64,000 nt of DNA from Gymnorhina tibicen (taxonomy: Eukaryota; Chordata; Aves; Passeriformes; Artamidae): contig VXAZ01001726.1 of assembly GCA_013399875.1 (NCBI GenBank), positions 166,640-230,639 of the forward strand. Direction: 5' to 3'. Shown in pieces: positions 24,557-35,650 of the stretch. Position 1 is the first letter of the stretch. Every line of letters starts with the position of its first letter. Both the position numbers and the translations under genes were made by a program. The notes beneath the pieces were generated by a model, which worked only from the letters and a program-made list of their open reading frames with translations, ran no database searches and was not told the DNA's origin.

Positions 24557-25590
24557 CTTATTTTAATACACAAAATAAATCACAAATGATGCACCTCCTT
24601 TTGTGCTCAGTGTCAATCCAAGCTTCTCTTCTAGTGGAAGCTGGAACACATTTTAAGGCAGTAGGCAAGAGGTGATATTTTCTAAAAATGTGCAAAGAAG
24701 GGCTAAAATGATTACTTCAGTGCTTCATAGCTGGTCTGACAAATAGAGGCTTTAAAGATGTTTTGTCTGAAGCAAAATTTCCCACTGTGATGAGGGGTGG
24801 GATGTGGAGCGGCCTTTCTCAGCTGAGATCGACAGCACGGCTTTTTGGCCTGTCCCTCTCTCCCTTTCTGCCCTGGAGTGCTGAAGGTTGGCAGAGAAGC
24901 TGGACTTGTGCTTAGGGGGGGAATCAGTGATCAAGGGAGCACAGGTCTGTGCATTCCTTCGGGTCCGAGGGAACTTGTAGCTTGGTAGGGGCAGCCACAA
25001 GTGAGGGCAGCTGGAGTTTCCGAGGCTCCTCGGCCACTCAGGTGCTTTTCTGAGTCACTTTGGGGCAGTCCCCTGATCTGAATGAGGAGACAACTCTCCT
25101 GTGCCTGCAGTGGGACAGAGAAAACTCCTCCAGGTGATTCAGGTTGTATAGGCTCCCCAGGAGCCCATTTTCCCCATTGAATACAGGACTTGTCTCCTAA
25201 TTAGCTTGCAGCAGACTCTCCTTACTCTGCAGTAATTCTTCTCAAACCCCTTTATTTCAGTGTTTCCAACTGTTGCAGCTTCAGCTTTCAAATCTGGGTG
25301 ACCAGAGATGAATATCAAACACCTCGTTTAAGTTTTCAGTACCCCCTGAGTCACCCAGTGTACACCTGGAAGAGGAAATCTCACGTCTTTTGTAATCAAA
25401 GGATTGTGAATAATGGCTAATTTTTCTAAACCTACAGCACTCAGTACAATTCACGTTTTGCATTCTGTGGACAGATTTTCCTGTGACCCTGGATGAAGGT
25501 CTGCCCTGACACACCTTGCTGAGTTTGCTCAGTTTTGATGTGACTCTGATATATTTCTGTAAATGTCAAATTCACATCTGTTGAACTACT

Positions 25591-25857
25591 TAGAATCATG
25601 GAATGTTTTGAGTTAGAAGGGACCTTAAATCTCATTTCATTCCAACCCTCTGCCGTGGGCAGGGACACTATCCCAGGTTTCTCCAAGCCCTGTCTAACCT
25701 GGCCTTGGACACTTCCAGGGATCCAGGGGCAGTCACAGCTTCTCTGGGCACCCTGTGCCAGGGCCTCCCCACCCTCACAGGGGAGAATTTCTTCCCAATA
25801 TCCAATCTAAATCTTTCCTCTCATAGTTGAAACCCATTTCTCCTTGTTCTATCAGTA
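25591..25857 (-). repeat. CR1 LINE fragment, 3' end, antisense
   Basis: Starts 'agaatcatggaatgttttga' and runs through 'gggcagggacactatcccag' and 'ggcagtcacagcttctctgg' to a decayed 'tgaaacccatttctccttgt'. About ten bases of the usual 'ccttccact' stretch are missing after 'gggaca'. Confidence 0.9.
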
Positions 25858-26754
25858 GCTCTTGTTATCTTATCACTACTTAGAACTGGGTGAAACCAGA
25901 TAGATAAGTGAAGTATCATCCGACATAAATTTATGAAATGTTTTGTGTTAGAGGCCATAAGAAATTAAATTTATACTCTTTCTCCTCAAGAGTGGCATTG
26001 AAAACATCAGAATTGTCTCATTCTTAATGATTTTGCCACGTCCCTATGAGACTGCAACTTCACATCATGCTTCCAACAGGAAGCATAACCAGGGTCCTGG
26101 TGCCAAGATGTTCCCAATCATAAAATTTGTGATTAATTCATTTGGAATTAATTTTCAGGTCCTTTGCATTTCTAGGCTGCACCCTTCTGCTCTGCTCCAT
26201 GTTTAAGGGTGTTAAGTCATTAAGTAAAGTGTTCAATTCTTGCTTTGCCTGCAACAGCTTTTTGAGTCTAAATGCTCTGTCCTGTACCTTTAACGTGAAG
26301 TCACTTCTGCTTTAGATTTCAAGATGTGGGGGTTTTTTTCCAAATTGTGCTTAATTATTAAAAATGAGTTCAATAATTAAGGAGTTATACAGATTCATCT
26401 ATTTTTCAGCACTTTGGAGTGTTTCTGCTCACCGTACATTTTGGGGGAAGAAATAATTTAAATACATCACAGCTATTGGTCTTTTGAACCTTTTCCTCTC
26501 AAACAGGTAATTTATTTACCTGTTGCACAGCCCAAACCCAGGCACTGAAGGTTATTTTATGAACTGTGCACGTTTTATCCAAAATATAGAGTTTGTTTTC
26601 AAAGGGAATATATTCTAGTTAGGGCAAAGAAGCCTCAGTTATGGTCCCTTATTGTATCACTGGATCACTGACCACATCTTGTGTGTCACTTTTGCTGCTG
26701 GAAGTAAAGGAGATTCTGACCTGGAAGTGTGTGGGAATATAAATGGGAAGCAAG

Positions 26755-26878
26755 GAAATGGGTAAATGTGGTTCTTAGGAACATGGTTTGGTGGTAGATC
26801 TGAAAGGGCTGAGTTAATGGTTGGACTTGATGGTCTTAGAGGTTTTTTTTGAACCCTCATGATTTTACGATTCTATGG
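26755..26878 (+). repeat. CR1 LINE fragment, 3' end, sense, second subfamily
   Basis: 'aacatggtttggtggtagat', 'gttaatggttggacttgatg' and 'gtcttagaggttttttttga', ending 'cgattctatgg'. Confidence 0.85.
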
Positions 26879-27834
26879 AAGTGGAATCCACTAAAGTTGT
26901 TTGTTTGTTTTGGTTTTCCCTAACAAAAATATACTGAAGTTATTGGAAACTGGACGTAGATTTTGAACGTGCAGAGAAATATCCCACCCTCCCTAAATCA
27001 TCAGGAAAAACCCCACCAAAAACATGAGAAAAAAGGTAAAACAAACTGGAATGGGAGACAGGGAGATGAGCACTGTAAGAAGAGAAAACAGGAAAAAGGA
27101 AATAAAGGAAATGGGGGGATGTTTGGATGCCTTGAATATTCTCTTAGAAGAAAAAAAACCCCACAAGTGAGAACATTTTCCTTAAAAATCTTTGAGTCAG
27201 AGCTCAGAAGTGGAAAAAAGCCTGAAGAAAGCCTTTTCCATTGGAGCATGTTTTGAATGCAGAGTGGTGATTCCCAGCTCTCAGTGACAGGAGTTGTCGC
27301 CCAGCAGTGCTGCTGTAGTGTGTGTGTGACAGATGCACTCCACGGGGGTCAGCTGTGTGTCTGGACACAGAAGCACGAGAACACAAATCAACACCATAAA
27401 CAAAATGTCCAGAGCTGGAGAGAAATTGCACAGTGCTCCACATGCAGATGGCTGCTGCCAGTCGTTGGCTTTTATGCCAGTCCTAAAAATTCACGAGGAT
27501 CACTCAGTGGAAGAAGGTAAATGAATAAAGATGAAGAGAGTGCTGCTGGTAAAAGAATGCACATGGGCTGATATCAAGAGGGGTTTTTTGAGCTGTGTTG
27601 AGGATGTGGTCTTTGATGTCTGTGCCTGTGAATGATGGAAGGTGGGTTTTGGCTGCATCTGCATCAGAAAAGAGTGTGGCTCTATAGAAGCAGGACAGTA
27701 GAGTGAATGATGTGGGTGCTGAAGATGCAGATCCATGTGTTTTGGGGGCTGCTACAGAGTCATTCCAGTCAGGTTCCATTTGCACCTACAAGTGTCCTAT
27801 GTGTCCTACTGCATTTCAGCTTCTGGATTGGTTT

Positions 27835-28370
27835 CACAGAATCCCAGGATGGGTCAGGTTGGAAAGGACCACAGTGGGTCACCTGGTGCAACCTCCCTGC
27901 TCAAGCAGGGCCATCCCAGAGCACAGGGCACAGGATTGTGTCCAGATAATTCTGGAATATCCCCGGTGAGGGACACTCCACAGCCTCTCTGGACAATCTG
28001 TTCAGGGCTCGGGCACTGCACAGGAAAGTTTCTCCTCATGTCCAGGTGGAACTTGCTGGAATCAGTTCCTGCCCGTTCCTCTGGTGCCATTGCTGGGCCC
28101 CTGGAGCAGAGCCTGGGCCCTGCCCTGAGCCCTCCCTGCAGACAGGGACACCCAGGGCTGAGGGTCCCTCTCAGCTGGGGCTCCTCTCCAGGCTGAACAG
28201 CCCCAGCTCCCTCAGCCCTTCCTCATCAGGGAGATGCTCCAGTCCCTCCATCATCTTTGTCACCCAGCCCTGGACCCACTCCAGGAGCTCCGTGTCTTTC
28301 TTGTCTGGAGGAGCCCAGAACTGGACACAGCACTCCAGATGTGCCTCACAGGGCTGAGCTGAAGAGCAGG
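27835..28370 (-). repeat. CR1 LINE fragment, about 535 bp, GC-rich, antisense
   Basis: The second-longest CR1 in the window. It starts 'cacagaatcccaggatgggt' and continues through 'cctctctggacaatctgttc', 'ctctccaggctgaacagccc' and 'ccagccctggacccactcca' to 'agaactggacacagcactcc'. It belongs to a different, more GC-rich subfamily than the common copies. Several overlapping open frames here are repeat artefacts. Confidence 0.93.
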
Positions 28371-29098
28371 AGATCTGTTTGATGCCTTCCAAAACAGTTT
28401 GTGATATGAACTGAAACCCCTTAAGTGAACTACGTCTGGGAGATTTTCTTAGCTGGAAGTTGAGAAATTTCAAGTCTGATTTAAGAAAATGTAATAAGCC
28501 AGAAGTATCTCAGTTAGGTTTAGATGCCCATCATTGACACACAAAGTAGGTACTCACATACACTTCAAGATAAAAGGGTATAAAGATTTGATTCTTCCTT
28601 CTCTGATTCTGTTGTGAATTTATTGTCTTGGAGGTGCTACTTCTTATTTCCATCTTCATTAAGGAAATGGCTGGGACACTAGAGTATAGGTGATGAGGAC
28701 ACTGGAGTATAAGGAACAGGAAAGTGGAACAAGATATGGACAGAGAAGTTTGCTTAAAATAATTTGAAAATGATTTATTGGATGCAACCTCTACACTCAG
28801 TGATTTCTGCTGTTATTACTTTCCTGCAGTACAACCAGGGAGGACAGTAACTTGCTGTGGGCTAAAGGTAAATGATGATCTATTGCAAGGGAGGGAAAGA
28901 AAAGTATTCTAAAGGTGGGTTGTGTGAGGCACACACTCTCCCGTGATGGTATTCAGTGTGCTGGACCTCACTGGACCAATCTGTTCCAAAGCCTGCCAGG
29001 GAAAAAGAAATGTCAAAAGTTAAAGCAAACTTCATTAAGTGAAGAAAGGAGGGTTGTAGGGCAAGGTTTTTCATTGCTGGGGCTTGTTATACACAGAT

Positions 29099-29236
29099 TT
29101 CATAGAATCATTGAATTATTGAATGGTTTTGGTTGGAAGGAACCTTAAGGACCACATTCCACTCCCCTTCCATGGGCAGAGACACCTTCCATTAGGCCAG
29201 GCTGCTCCAAGCCCCGTCCAACCTGGCTTTGAACCA
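29099..29236 (-). repeat. CR1 LINE fragment, antisense, 86 bp before exon C
   Basis: 'ttcatagaatcattgaatta' then 'ggttggaaggaaccttaagg' and 'ctccaagccccgtccaacct'. It ends 86 bases before the exon C acceptor, outside the pyrimidine tract. Confidence 0.9.
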
Positions 29237-29322
29237 GGAGCATTCTGCTCCTGTTTGTTTTTTAAGTTGATTGACTTGCTTTTTAACTTCTTTTTCCTTG
29301 TTTTTTTCCTCATTTTTTTCAG

Positions 29323-29530
29323 GCTGGATGCCCAAAGTAATTTTCACACACTTGAAATCATCAGCTAATGCTAGTGACACACAATTAGTGCTCCAGGAAC
29401 CTGTTGATTGGCAGCCTGGTGATGAAATCCTTGTGGGAAGTTCAGGCCTTGGAGATGCACAGCAGCGGGAAGAAGTGGCTGTTATCCATTCCGTGAACAA
29501 CACGGAGCTGCGCCTTAGATCACCACTCAG
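29323..29530 (+). CDS. PKHD1: PKHD1 exon C: end of first G8 domain
   Basis: 208 nt, phase 1 to phase 2. The acceptor tract is unusually T-rich (cctcatttttttcag). The product includes WMPKVIFTHL, ANASDTQLVLQ and VDWQPGDEILVGSSG, then EEVAVIHSVNNTELRLR and SPL. The 'DW.PGDE' segment closes the G8 module and is shared with the human protein. NAS and NNT are glycosylation sequons. The donor ctcag/gtatcc is weaker than consensus. If it were not used, the frame would stay open about 60 bases into the intron to a TGA at 29589. Splitting the final arginine codon as ag/g with 30724 restores the conserved 'SPLRY' junction. Confidence 0.95.
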
Positions 29531-30723
29531 GTATCCTTTCAAGAGCCACAGGGATTTTTATAGCAGGGAGCTAAACAAGGAGAAAATTTGATCAAAGTCA
29601 GGATTTGCCATTCCCTGTGAGACATAATAACTATATAAATCCCTTTAACAAAGGTGGCCAGTGATATTTCAGTTCCTCACTCCCCCTAAAGGTAGTGGAC
29701 ATTCAATCCTGAATGTTTAAATTCTATGTTTAAATTCTGTATCGTGCCCTTGAACTCAGAAAACCTTTGAAGCAGAAAACACTGATGGCCAGTAAAGTCC
29801 AGTGGCATCAGTATAGGAATGACAAAGAAATTTCCTACATAGTTAATTTCTTGAGAAAGTGCCTTTTTTTCACAAGAAAATGCCTGACTTGTGTAAAAAG
29901 AAATCCTCTCTTCGTGACTGATTTTCCTAAGTAATACATTCAAAGTGAATTTTTTCACTATGGAAATCTGCTTCCATATTTCCAGTGAGTGTTAATTTCA
30001 CTGCCTTAGTATCTCTTCATCTCCTGTGCATGGAGATCTTGGACAAACTGAAAACTGTACTTCTTATTATCCCCAGTGTTGAAACACATTATCTATCCAG
30101 AGGCAACCTAACTGCAATGCCCCAGAAGATTAGGGGTATTATTTTCAGGAATGACTGGGGCTTGAGGAAAAAAACTCCTCAAGGTTTTCACCTAAACATG
30201 TTTAAGGAAGAGAATTCAAAGGCTGAAATATTTTGTTGTAAATATCACAGAATCATAGAACATCTTAAATTGGAAGGGACCCACAAGGATCATCAAATCC
30301 AGTTCTTGGCCCTGCATAGGGCAATCCCAAAATCCCCACCATGTGCCTAAGTGTTGTCCAAATGCTTTTTGAGCTCTGACAGCCTTGGGGCTGTAACCAT
30401 TTCCCGGAGGGGCCTGTTCCAGTGCCACACCACCCTCTGGATGAAAAGCCTTTTCCTAATAATACAATATAATACAATATTATACACATAATCTAAGGAG
30501 GGTTTGAGTGCTTGTGAGACAAAAAGATGAAAGCAAACACCAGACAAGGAAAAGCCTATCTAGCACTGGATGTGCCACTGTCCCTAGTGAGAAAAGGACT
30601 GAAGCCAGCTCTGAATTTGGGAGATTGTGGTCATAAACATAAACAACAACAAATCATAAATGTAATTCTCTCTATCTGGCAGGTGCAGATGCTTTTGAGC
30701 CTTTGTTTTTCATCTTTCCTTAG
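29531..30723 (+). other. PKHD1: PKHD1 intron C-D (1.2 kb)
   Basis: Unique AT-rich sequence plus one antisense CR1 at 30245-30463. No other feature seen. Confidence 0.7.
30245..30463 (-). repeat. CR1 LINE fragment, antisense, older subfamily
   Basis: Starts 'tcacagaatcatagaacatc' and has 'gggcaatcccaaaatcccca', 'tgctttttgagctctgacag', 'gggctgtaaccatttcccgg' and 'ggcctgttccagtgccacac'. The block order differs from the common copies, marking a separate subfamily. Confidence 0.88.
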
Positions 30724-30869
30724 GTACCCCCACAGCACTGGAGAGGGATGGGGCAATGGCCAAGGTCTGCCTTCGAGTGCTGTGGTGGCACTGATCAGCA
30801 GAAGGGTTGTTGTTCAAGGAAATGTCACGCTGGAGAGGATGTCCCACCTCAGGCAGTGTGCAAATGCAG
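30724..30869 (+). CDS. PKHD1: PKHD1 exon D: linker after G8 into beta-helix
   Basis: 146 nt, phase 2 to phase 1, with acceptor tttcatctttccttag and donor gcag/gtgagg. It encodes YPHSTGEGW, VVALISRRVVVQGNVT (NVT sequon) and QCANAG. The central hydrophobic strand matches the 'VALLSRSITIQGNLT' stretch I remember in the human protein. The exon is about four codons shorter than the human one if my recollection of 158 nt is right. This is the least conserved exon together with exon I, but both borders and phases fit. Confidence 0.9.
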
Positions 30870-32639
30870 GTGAGGAGGTCTTTTCTCACAGAAATGTACT
30901 GAGGAGGAAAACTGCTCCATTAAAATCCCATTGTGGCAGCATCACTGTGTGTTAGAACTCTTTCTTCCTAGGATAACTTTGAGACATTCCAATGCCAGGA
31001 AAGAGAGTTTGTCTTTCCAAATATTGTTTGACATTGAAGTGTGAAGTCTTGGGAGTTGAACTGCACTTCATTGTAATATCTCAGATGTATTATTTTCACA
31101 CTGTTGTTTCAAGCCATCTTGGGAAAGACCCTTTAGTTTTGCCTGAGCCTAAGGGTGTAGAAAAGAAAGTATCTTCTGAAAACATGTTTCAGTGTACATA
31201 ATATATTAAATTTTTAATTGTGTTTACTATTTAGTCACTTTAAGAAGAAGGAAAAACAAAACAGCCCAATGCTGTTTGTACTCTTTAGCATAAAATACTG
31301 AGACATTGTTTAGTGTTTAGGGATGCCAAGGAAAAAATAACAGGTGATGCATAAAGTATCACTGGTGAAAAAATGTTAAATATCTCAGTTCTCATTTAGT
31401 TTTACCTGTGTGAAATGCCGTGAAGTTTGACAGGTGGCTTCCTGATTTACACCATCTATTCAGGAAGCAGAATCAGACACAGTGATTATAATGTGAGGAG
31501 AGTCAGGTTATCCGGCAACCCAGGTGTAAGGTTTCCTTAAAAAAAAAATGCCTTGGGCTTTCAGACTGTGACACAAGACTTCATTTGATATCCAGCAGCC
31601 AGCTGCTTATATTACTCTTGGATTTATGGTCCATTTTGTGTGGAACTCATAAATATAGGCTCTGAAATGTGCTAACTGTTTGAGGTTTTTATTTGAGTTA
31701 AAGGATGGGAGGATTTCGAAGAGGAGTCATCAGAAGAGGAGTGAGCAGTGTTTTTTTGTGGTTAATTTGCCTTCTTTAAAGGAAAAATGAGCATTACTGG
31801 GCATCAGCAGGCAGGGCTGGAATTTGAGATCTCCTCTGCTCCTCCACTGAATAAGTCCAAGTAACACATTCGGAGCCTGAATCTCCTCATACCAAAATAT
31901 CACGGGCCCACTGGAAGGGTGCCTTTCAGCCCTATGATTTCTTTTTCTTGTCATATCATGGAATCCAAGAATGGCTGGGTTGGAAGGGACCTTAAATCTC
32001 ATCTCGTTCTACCCCCTGCCATGGGCAGGGACACCTTCCACTATCCCAGGCTGCTCCAAGCCCTGTCCAACCTGGCCTTGGGCACTTCCAGGGATGGGGC
32101 AGCCACAGCTCCTCTGGGCAACCTGTGCCAGGGCCTCACCACCCTCACAAGGAAGAATTTCTCCCTAATCTCTACTCTTGCCTTGAAACTGTGGGTAATA
32201 ACAGTTCCCCATCCATCTGCAGGGAGAGTCAGGAGAGCAGAGTTTATAAAAAACCCAAAATGCCTCATTTCAGTTTGGTTCTATACATCCATGCCCAATC
32301 TCGTTTTCAAGAACCTCACCTAAGGTAAATCAATGTTGAATCTCTCTTCTTCATGCATATAATTATCTAAAATTAACTCCAAGGAATTGTCCAAGACATA
32401 AAACTGCAGCTTCCTGCTTGTTTTGATATATTTCCCTCCAAAATGTCCAGACTTTTAGGGAAAGAACCATGACAGTATTTCAAGGGAGCATCAAAAATGT
32501 TTGCCTGTGTTTTCTTTGGGCCCATGTTTCAGATCCCTGCTGGAGGAGGAGTCTCACTGGGTCAGGGGAGGATCTCCCTCTGCACATCCCACCCCATGGA
32601 GAGGGTGCCACTCACAGCTCCCACTGGGTTATGTCCTAG
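30870..32639 (+). other. PKHD1: PKHD1 intron D-E (1.8 kb)
   Basis: Unique sequence with one antisense CR1 at 31950-32170. No additional exon recognised. Confidence 0.7.
31950..32170 (-). repeat. CR1 LINE fragment, 3' end, antisense
   Basis: Starts 'tcttgtcatatcatggaatc' and 'ggctgggttggaagggacct', with the 'ggcagggacaccttccacta' and 'ctcaccaccctcacaaggaa' blocks. Confidence 0.92.
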
Positions 32640-32834
32640 GTCACTCCAGGTGTCTGTACAAGAGAAGTGAGAGGCAGCTGGGCTCTCGGGACCTGGGAGC
32701 CATTGTGGTTGTGGAGGCCTTCCGGGGAGAGGCGAGTCGGCTCCAGCTGGAGGGGGTCCAATTCCGCCACGTGGGCCAAGCGTTCCGGCATCACTGCAGT
32801 GCCCTGACTGTTACTGGCAACACCTGGATGGCAG
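32640..32834 (+). CDS. PKHD1: PKHD1 exon E: ectodomain, beta-helix region
   Basis: 195 nt, phase 1 to phase 1, with acceptor gttatgtcctag and donor gcag/gtgagc. It encodes CLYKRSERQLGSRDLGA, IVVVEAFRGEASRLQLE, GVQFRHVGQAFRHH and ALTVTGNTWMA. 'LGSRD.GA' and 'KGVQF..-GQAF..H' runs occur at the same place in human fibrocystin. The 'QL.GVQF..VGQAF' rhythm is that of a parallel beta-helix turn. The exon is GC-rich compared with its introns. The split aspartate codon g/ac joins it to exon F. Confidence 0.96.
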
Positions 32835-33618
32835 GTGAGCTGGCTGCACTGGAGGTGTCCACCTTCTCCTGCTCAAAGCTGGGGCAAGCGCCCTCAAAAT
32901 GTGCTTGGCTCTTGGGTCAGTTGACAAATTGTATTGTTAAATGTGGGAAAAAAACCCTCACCTTTAGTCTAAGCCCAAGTGATGGAGTGGTTTCACCCGC
33001 TTCAGTTCCTTTGTATCTCTGCTTCTTCCTAAAATAATATTTTGCTTTTGTGCTACACTGGTCTTTCGATGTAGAAGAGAGTAGCTCTGGAAATCAGTGC
33101 ACCAACACGCTGCGAGGGAGCCCAAAGGTGGCTTAGAGCTGACTGGTTGCAGGGGCCAACATCTAATTTCATCACCCAGAGGTTAAGGAACATATTAATT
33201 TCTTTTGGCTTCGTCACTGTTAAGTGTCAAATTCATCTCTGTGGAAGTGGCAGTGAAGGGTCTGAAGACTGGTGGTGGTAGGAGCAAGTTAGGTGGGCTC
33301 AAAGAATGTTTTAAAGGTGCTGGATGGATTTTCCCCCCTACTAAGCTGCACTTGCACCTCTCACAGAATCATAGAATGGTTTGGTTTGGACGGAACCTGA
33401 AAAATCATCTAATTCCAACCCTGCCATGGACAAGAACAACCCTTTCCTGTGCCATCTTCATCACTGAGAGAGGGTCAGGGCTTCCTGGTTGGCAGAAGGC
33501 AGCACTGGCCAGGATCTGGATGACGGGAAGGTCACCACGCCTGGCTAGAGAAGGGGTGTAAAATACCTGCCCTCAATCTGCAGAGGGATTTTTGCTCACA
33601 GCAGTAATTTCTTTCCAG
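32835..33618 (+). other. PKHD1: PKHD1 intron E-F (0.8 kb)
   Basis: Contains one short antisense CR1 at 33363-33440, otherwise unique sequence. Confidence 0.7.
33363..33440 (-). repeat. CR1 LINE fragment, 3' tip, antisense
   Basis: 'cacagaatcatagaatggtt', 'tggtttggacggaacctgaa', 'ccaaccctgccatggacaag'. It ends 178 bases before exon F. Confidence 0.87.
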
Positions 33619-33744
33619 ACTCTTACATCCGTGGCTGTTGTGTTTTGGACTCCTTTGGCCAAGGCCTTCGTCTGACCGGGATCTCCAACCTCAGTGTGGA
33701 CAGCAACGTCTTCTACAACATTGCAGGCCATGGGCTTCTCCTGG
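33619..33744 (+). CDS. PKHD1: PKHD1 exon F: beta-helix repeats
   Basis: 126 nt, phase 1 to phase 1, with acceptor aatttctttccag and a strong donor ctgg/gtaagt. It encodes SYIRGCCVLDSFGQGLRL and ISNLSVDSNVFYNIAGHG, ending LLLG. The alternation of 'I.gC.v..s.g.G' and 'v..N.f.ni.GHG' turns is the classic parallel beta-helix (PbH1) pattern. The 'VDSNVFYNI' run is identical in human fibrocystin as I recall it. The last base begins a glycine codon that joins directly to gt at 36338, although human has a 57-nt exon between them. Confidence 0.97.
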
Positions 33745-34409
33745 GTAAGTGAAGCAGGGAAACGCCTACACTACATGCAACAGCAACTTGTGCTCGTTCC
33801 CATTTGCATGAAAATGCCTTTGGAGGAAAGAATGGCAGATCCCTAACTGCACTCTGACAACTTTAATCACATCTTCCGCATTTTCTGGTGTCAGTGAATT
33901 TGGAATAAATCTCCCACAATTCCACACACAACTCCTAGCAGCTACTTCCATTCGACCAGTTCTCTTTCTTCAGGTCAGTCTTCTCTTGATCTGGTTCCCT
34001 TGTTTTTCAGTGCACAAAAAGTAGCTGTTTTTTAGGGGATTGATTCATCTGTCTTTGGAAAAGTGCCATTATGCAATATTTAAGACCCCAGCTCAGTGAA
34101 GCATTTAAAAGCATATTACCTTTAACTTTAGTCATTTGATGTCGAAGATAATGGAATGAAAGCATATGTTAAAAGTTAACCAGAGGATTTAGCACTTAAA
34201 TAAATTGGAGCTTGGAGCAACAAAAATGTTAAACAACAAAATATTTCTCCTAACTAACCATCAGGAGACTGACTTGCAGCATCTTCTGCTGGGATCTCAT
34301 ATTGCCTGAATACCTAAAGATGCAGCTCAATTTTTGTTTTCCATAAGAGATGGGATAAAAATGACCAATTATGAGATAAACAGAGGGGAAAAAAGAAAGC
34401 CTTCATTTC

Positions 34410-34690
34410 TGATCCTGCAGTTCCTCACACAGCGAGTCCCTGTGCTGGGCGCTCTATATAAACATAATGAGGAGTGATATATCTTGATTTAAACAGGAGA
34501 GATTATAAACCCAGTGTGGTTATGCACATCTTGCAGATAAAGAGAGCTGGCTCAGAGAGATGCAAGGACTTGCCCAGGGTCATGTACAGAACTCTTGCAG
34601 CCATGGGGCAGCAGAGCAGGACCTCCAAGCTGATGGCATCGCTTGGCTCACTCATGTTGGAATCTGTGTCTGAGTTAAAGGATTCTGAGC
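34410..34690 (-). repeat. MIR-like SINE relic, antisense
   Basis: Reverse complement of MIR: 'gtccctgtgctgggcgctct' matches the 3' 'gcgcttagaacagtgcc' region, and 'gagctggctcagagagatgc' plus 'ggacttgcccagggtcatgt' match the 'cttgggcaagtcacttaacctctctgagcc' core. Strongly diverged but ordered. Confidence 0.75.
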
Positions 34691-35385
34691 TGAGCTGAAG
34701 TTTCAGCCTGAATACACCTTATCCTCAAGATGCTTTTAATGGCTTCACTGTCAGCAGCTCCAGGGGTCTGATGGATTAATTTATATATAACTTTGTTGCC
34801 CGTGAAGGAATATTTATTATAGCTGGCTCTTTGCAGCTCCAGAATTGGACTGTATCAGTGATTTCACCTAAAATGCTTATTTTCGGAGGGTTTCCAAGAT
34901 AGCCACAAAAAGTCACTGGGCTTAAAATTATTACACCAGGTCTAAGCTTGGAAGAAAAAACCTCAAAAACTCGTATGGCTCTCAGAAGGACTTCTTTAGG
35001 ATCCTGTTCATGCTCTGGTAGTTGCATTGTTTGTAGCACATACAGCCTGGAAAGGAAATATTTTCCTAAATGGATCTTGCTCCAAAAATTGAGAAAGGCT
35101 CAAAAGACTGAAGGAAGGCTAAAAGTATTTATTGTTATCCCCAAAACCAAAGGGCACAAGTTTTCTTGTGAAGTGGCTTATATTTGGGGTAGTAATGATT
35201 TGGGAAGGGATCTGTATTATGAATAGAACTTGAGCAGGTGTAGTTGAAGATAAAAACTTCTGTTGGGTACAAAATCTAAATGGAGGTAATTTGCTCCTGA
35301 TGTAAGCCAGCAAGAATGGCCTATGCATAGATTCCACACAAGATTCCACTTTGAATTCCGCTTCCAGAAGAGTTGCAGTGCCGGT

Positions 35386-35650
35386 CATAGAATTGCAGAG
35401 TCATTTAGGTTCGAAGAGATTTTCAAGGTCATTGAGTTCAACCATTAGACTAGTCCTGCCAAGCCCACCTCTAAACCATGTCTCCAAGTGCCACATCTCC
35501 ATGGCTGTGAACACTTCCACGGATGGAACACTCCACCACTTCCCTGGACAGCCTGTTCCAATGCCTGACTGCTCTTTAGGTGAAGAAATCTTTCCTAATA
35601 TCCAACCTAAACCTCCCCTCGAGCCACTTGAGGCCATTTCCCCTTACGCT
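35386..35650 (-). repeat. CR1 LINE fragment, antisense, older subfamily
   Basis: Starts 'gtcatagaattgcagagtca' and 'tttaggttcgaagagatttt', then 'ctgccaagcccacctctaaa', 'ccatgtctccaagtgccaca' and 'aacctaaacctcccctcgag'. Same older subfamily style as the copy at 6418. Confidence 0.88.

Larger units (their letters stand above)
14472..29322 (+). other. PKHD1: PKHD1 intron B-C (14.9 kb, longest in window)
   Basis: No exon seen. It contains 13 CR1 fragments between 14597 and 29236, a MIR-like relic at 24228-24350, a (GAATA)9 microsatellite at 20182-20226, and a unique GC-richer block at 17440-17960 that may be a conserved element. The rest is unique AT-rich sequence. Confidence 0.6.

Noticed and set aside
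27703..28473. Cluster of overlapping open frames up to 153 codons
   Set aside because: They follow the GC-rich antisense CR1 at 27835-28370. No family match.
33966..34025. Possible small exon after 'ctttcttcag' in intron F-G
   Set aside because: It reaches a stop before any suitable donor and lacks the expected tryptophan-containing segment.
34474..34698. 74-codon open frame in intron F-G
   Set aside because: It overlaps the antisense MIR-like relic, and no coding signature is seen.
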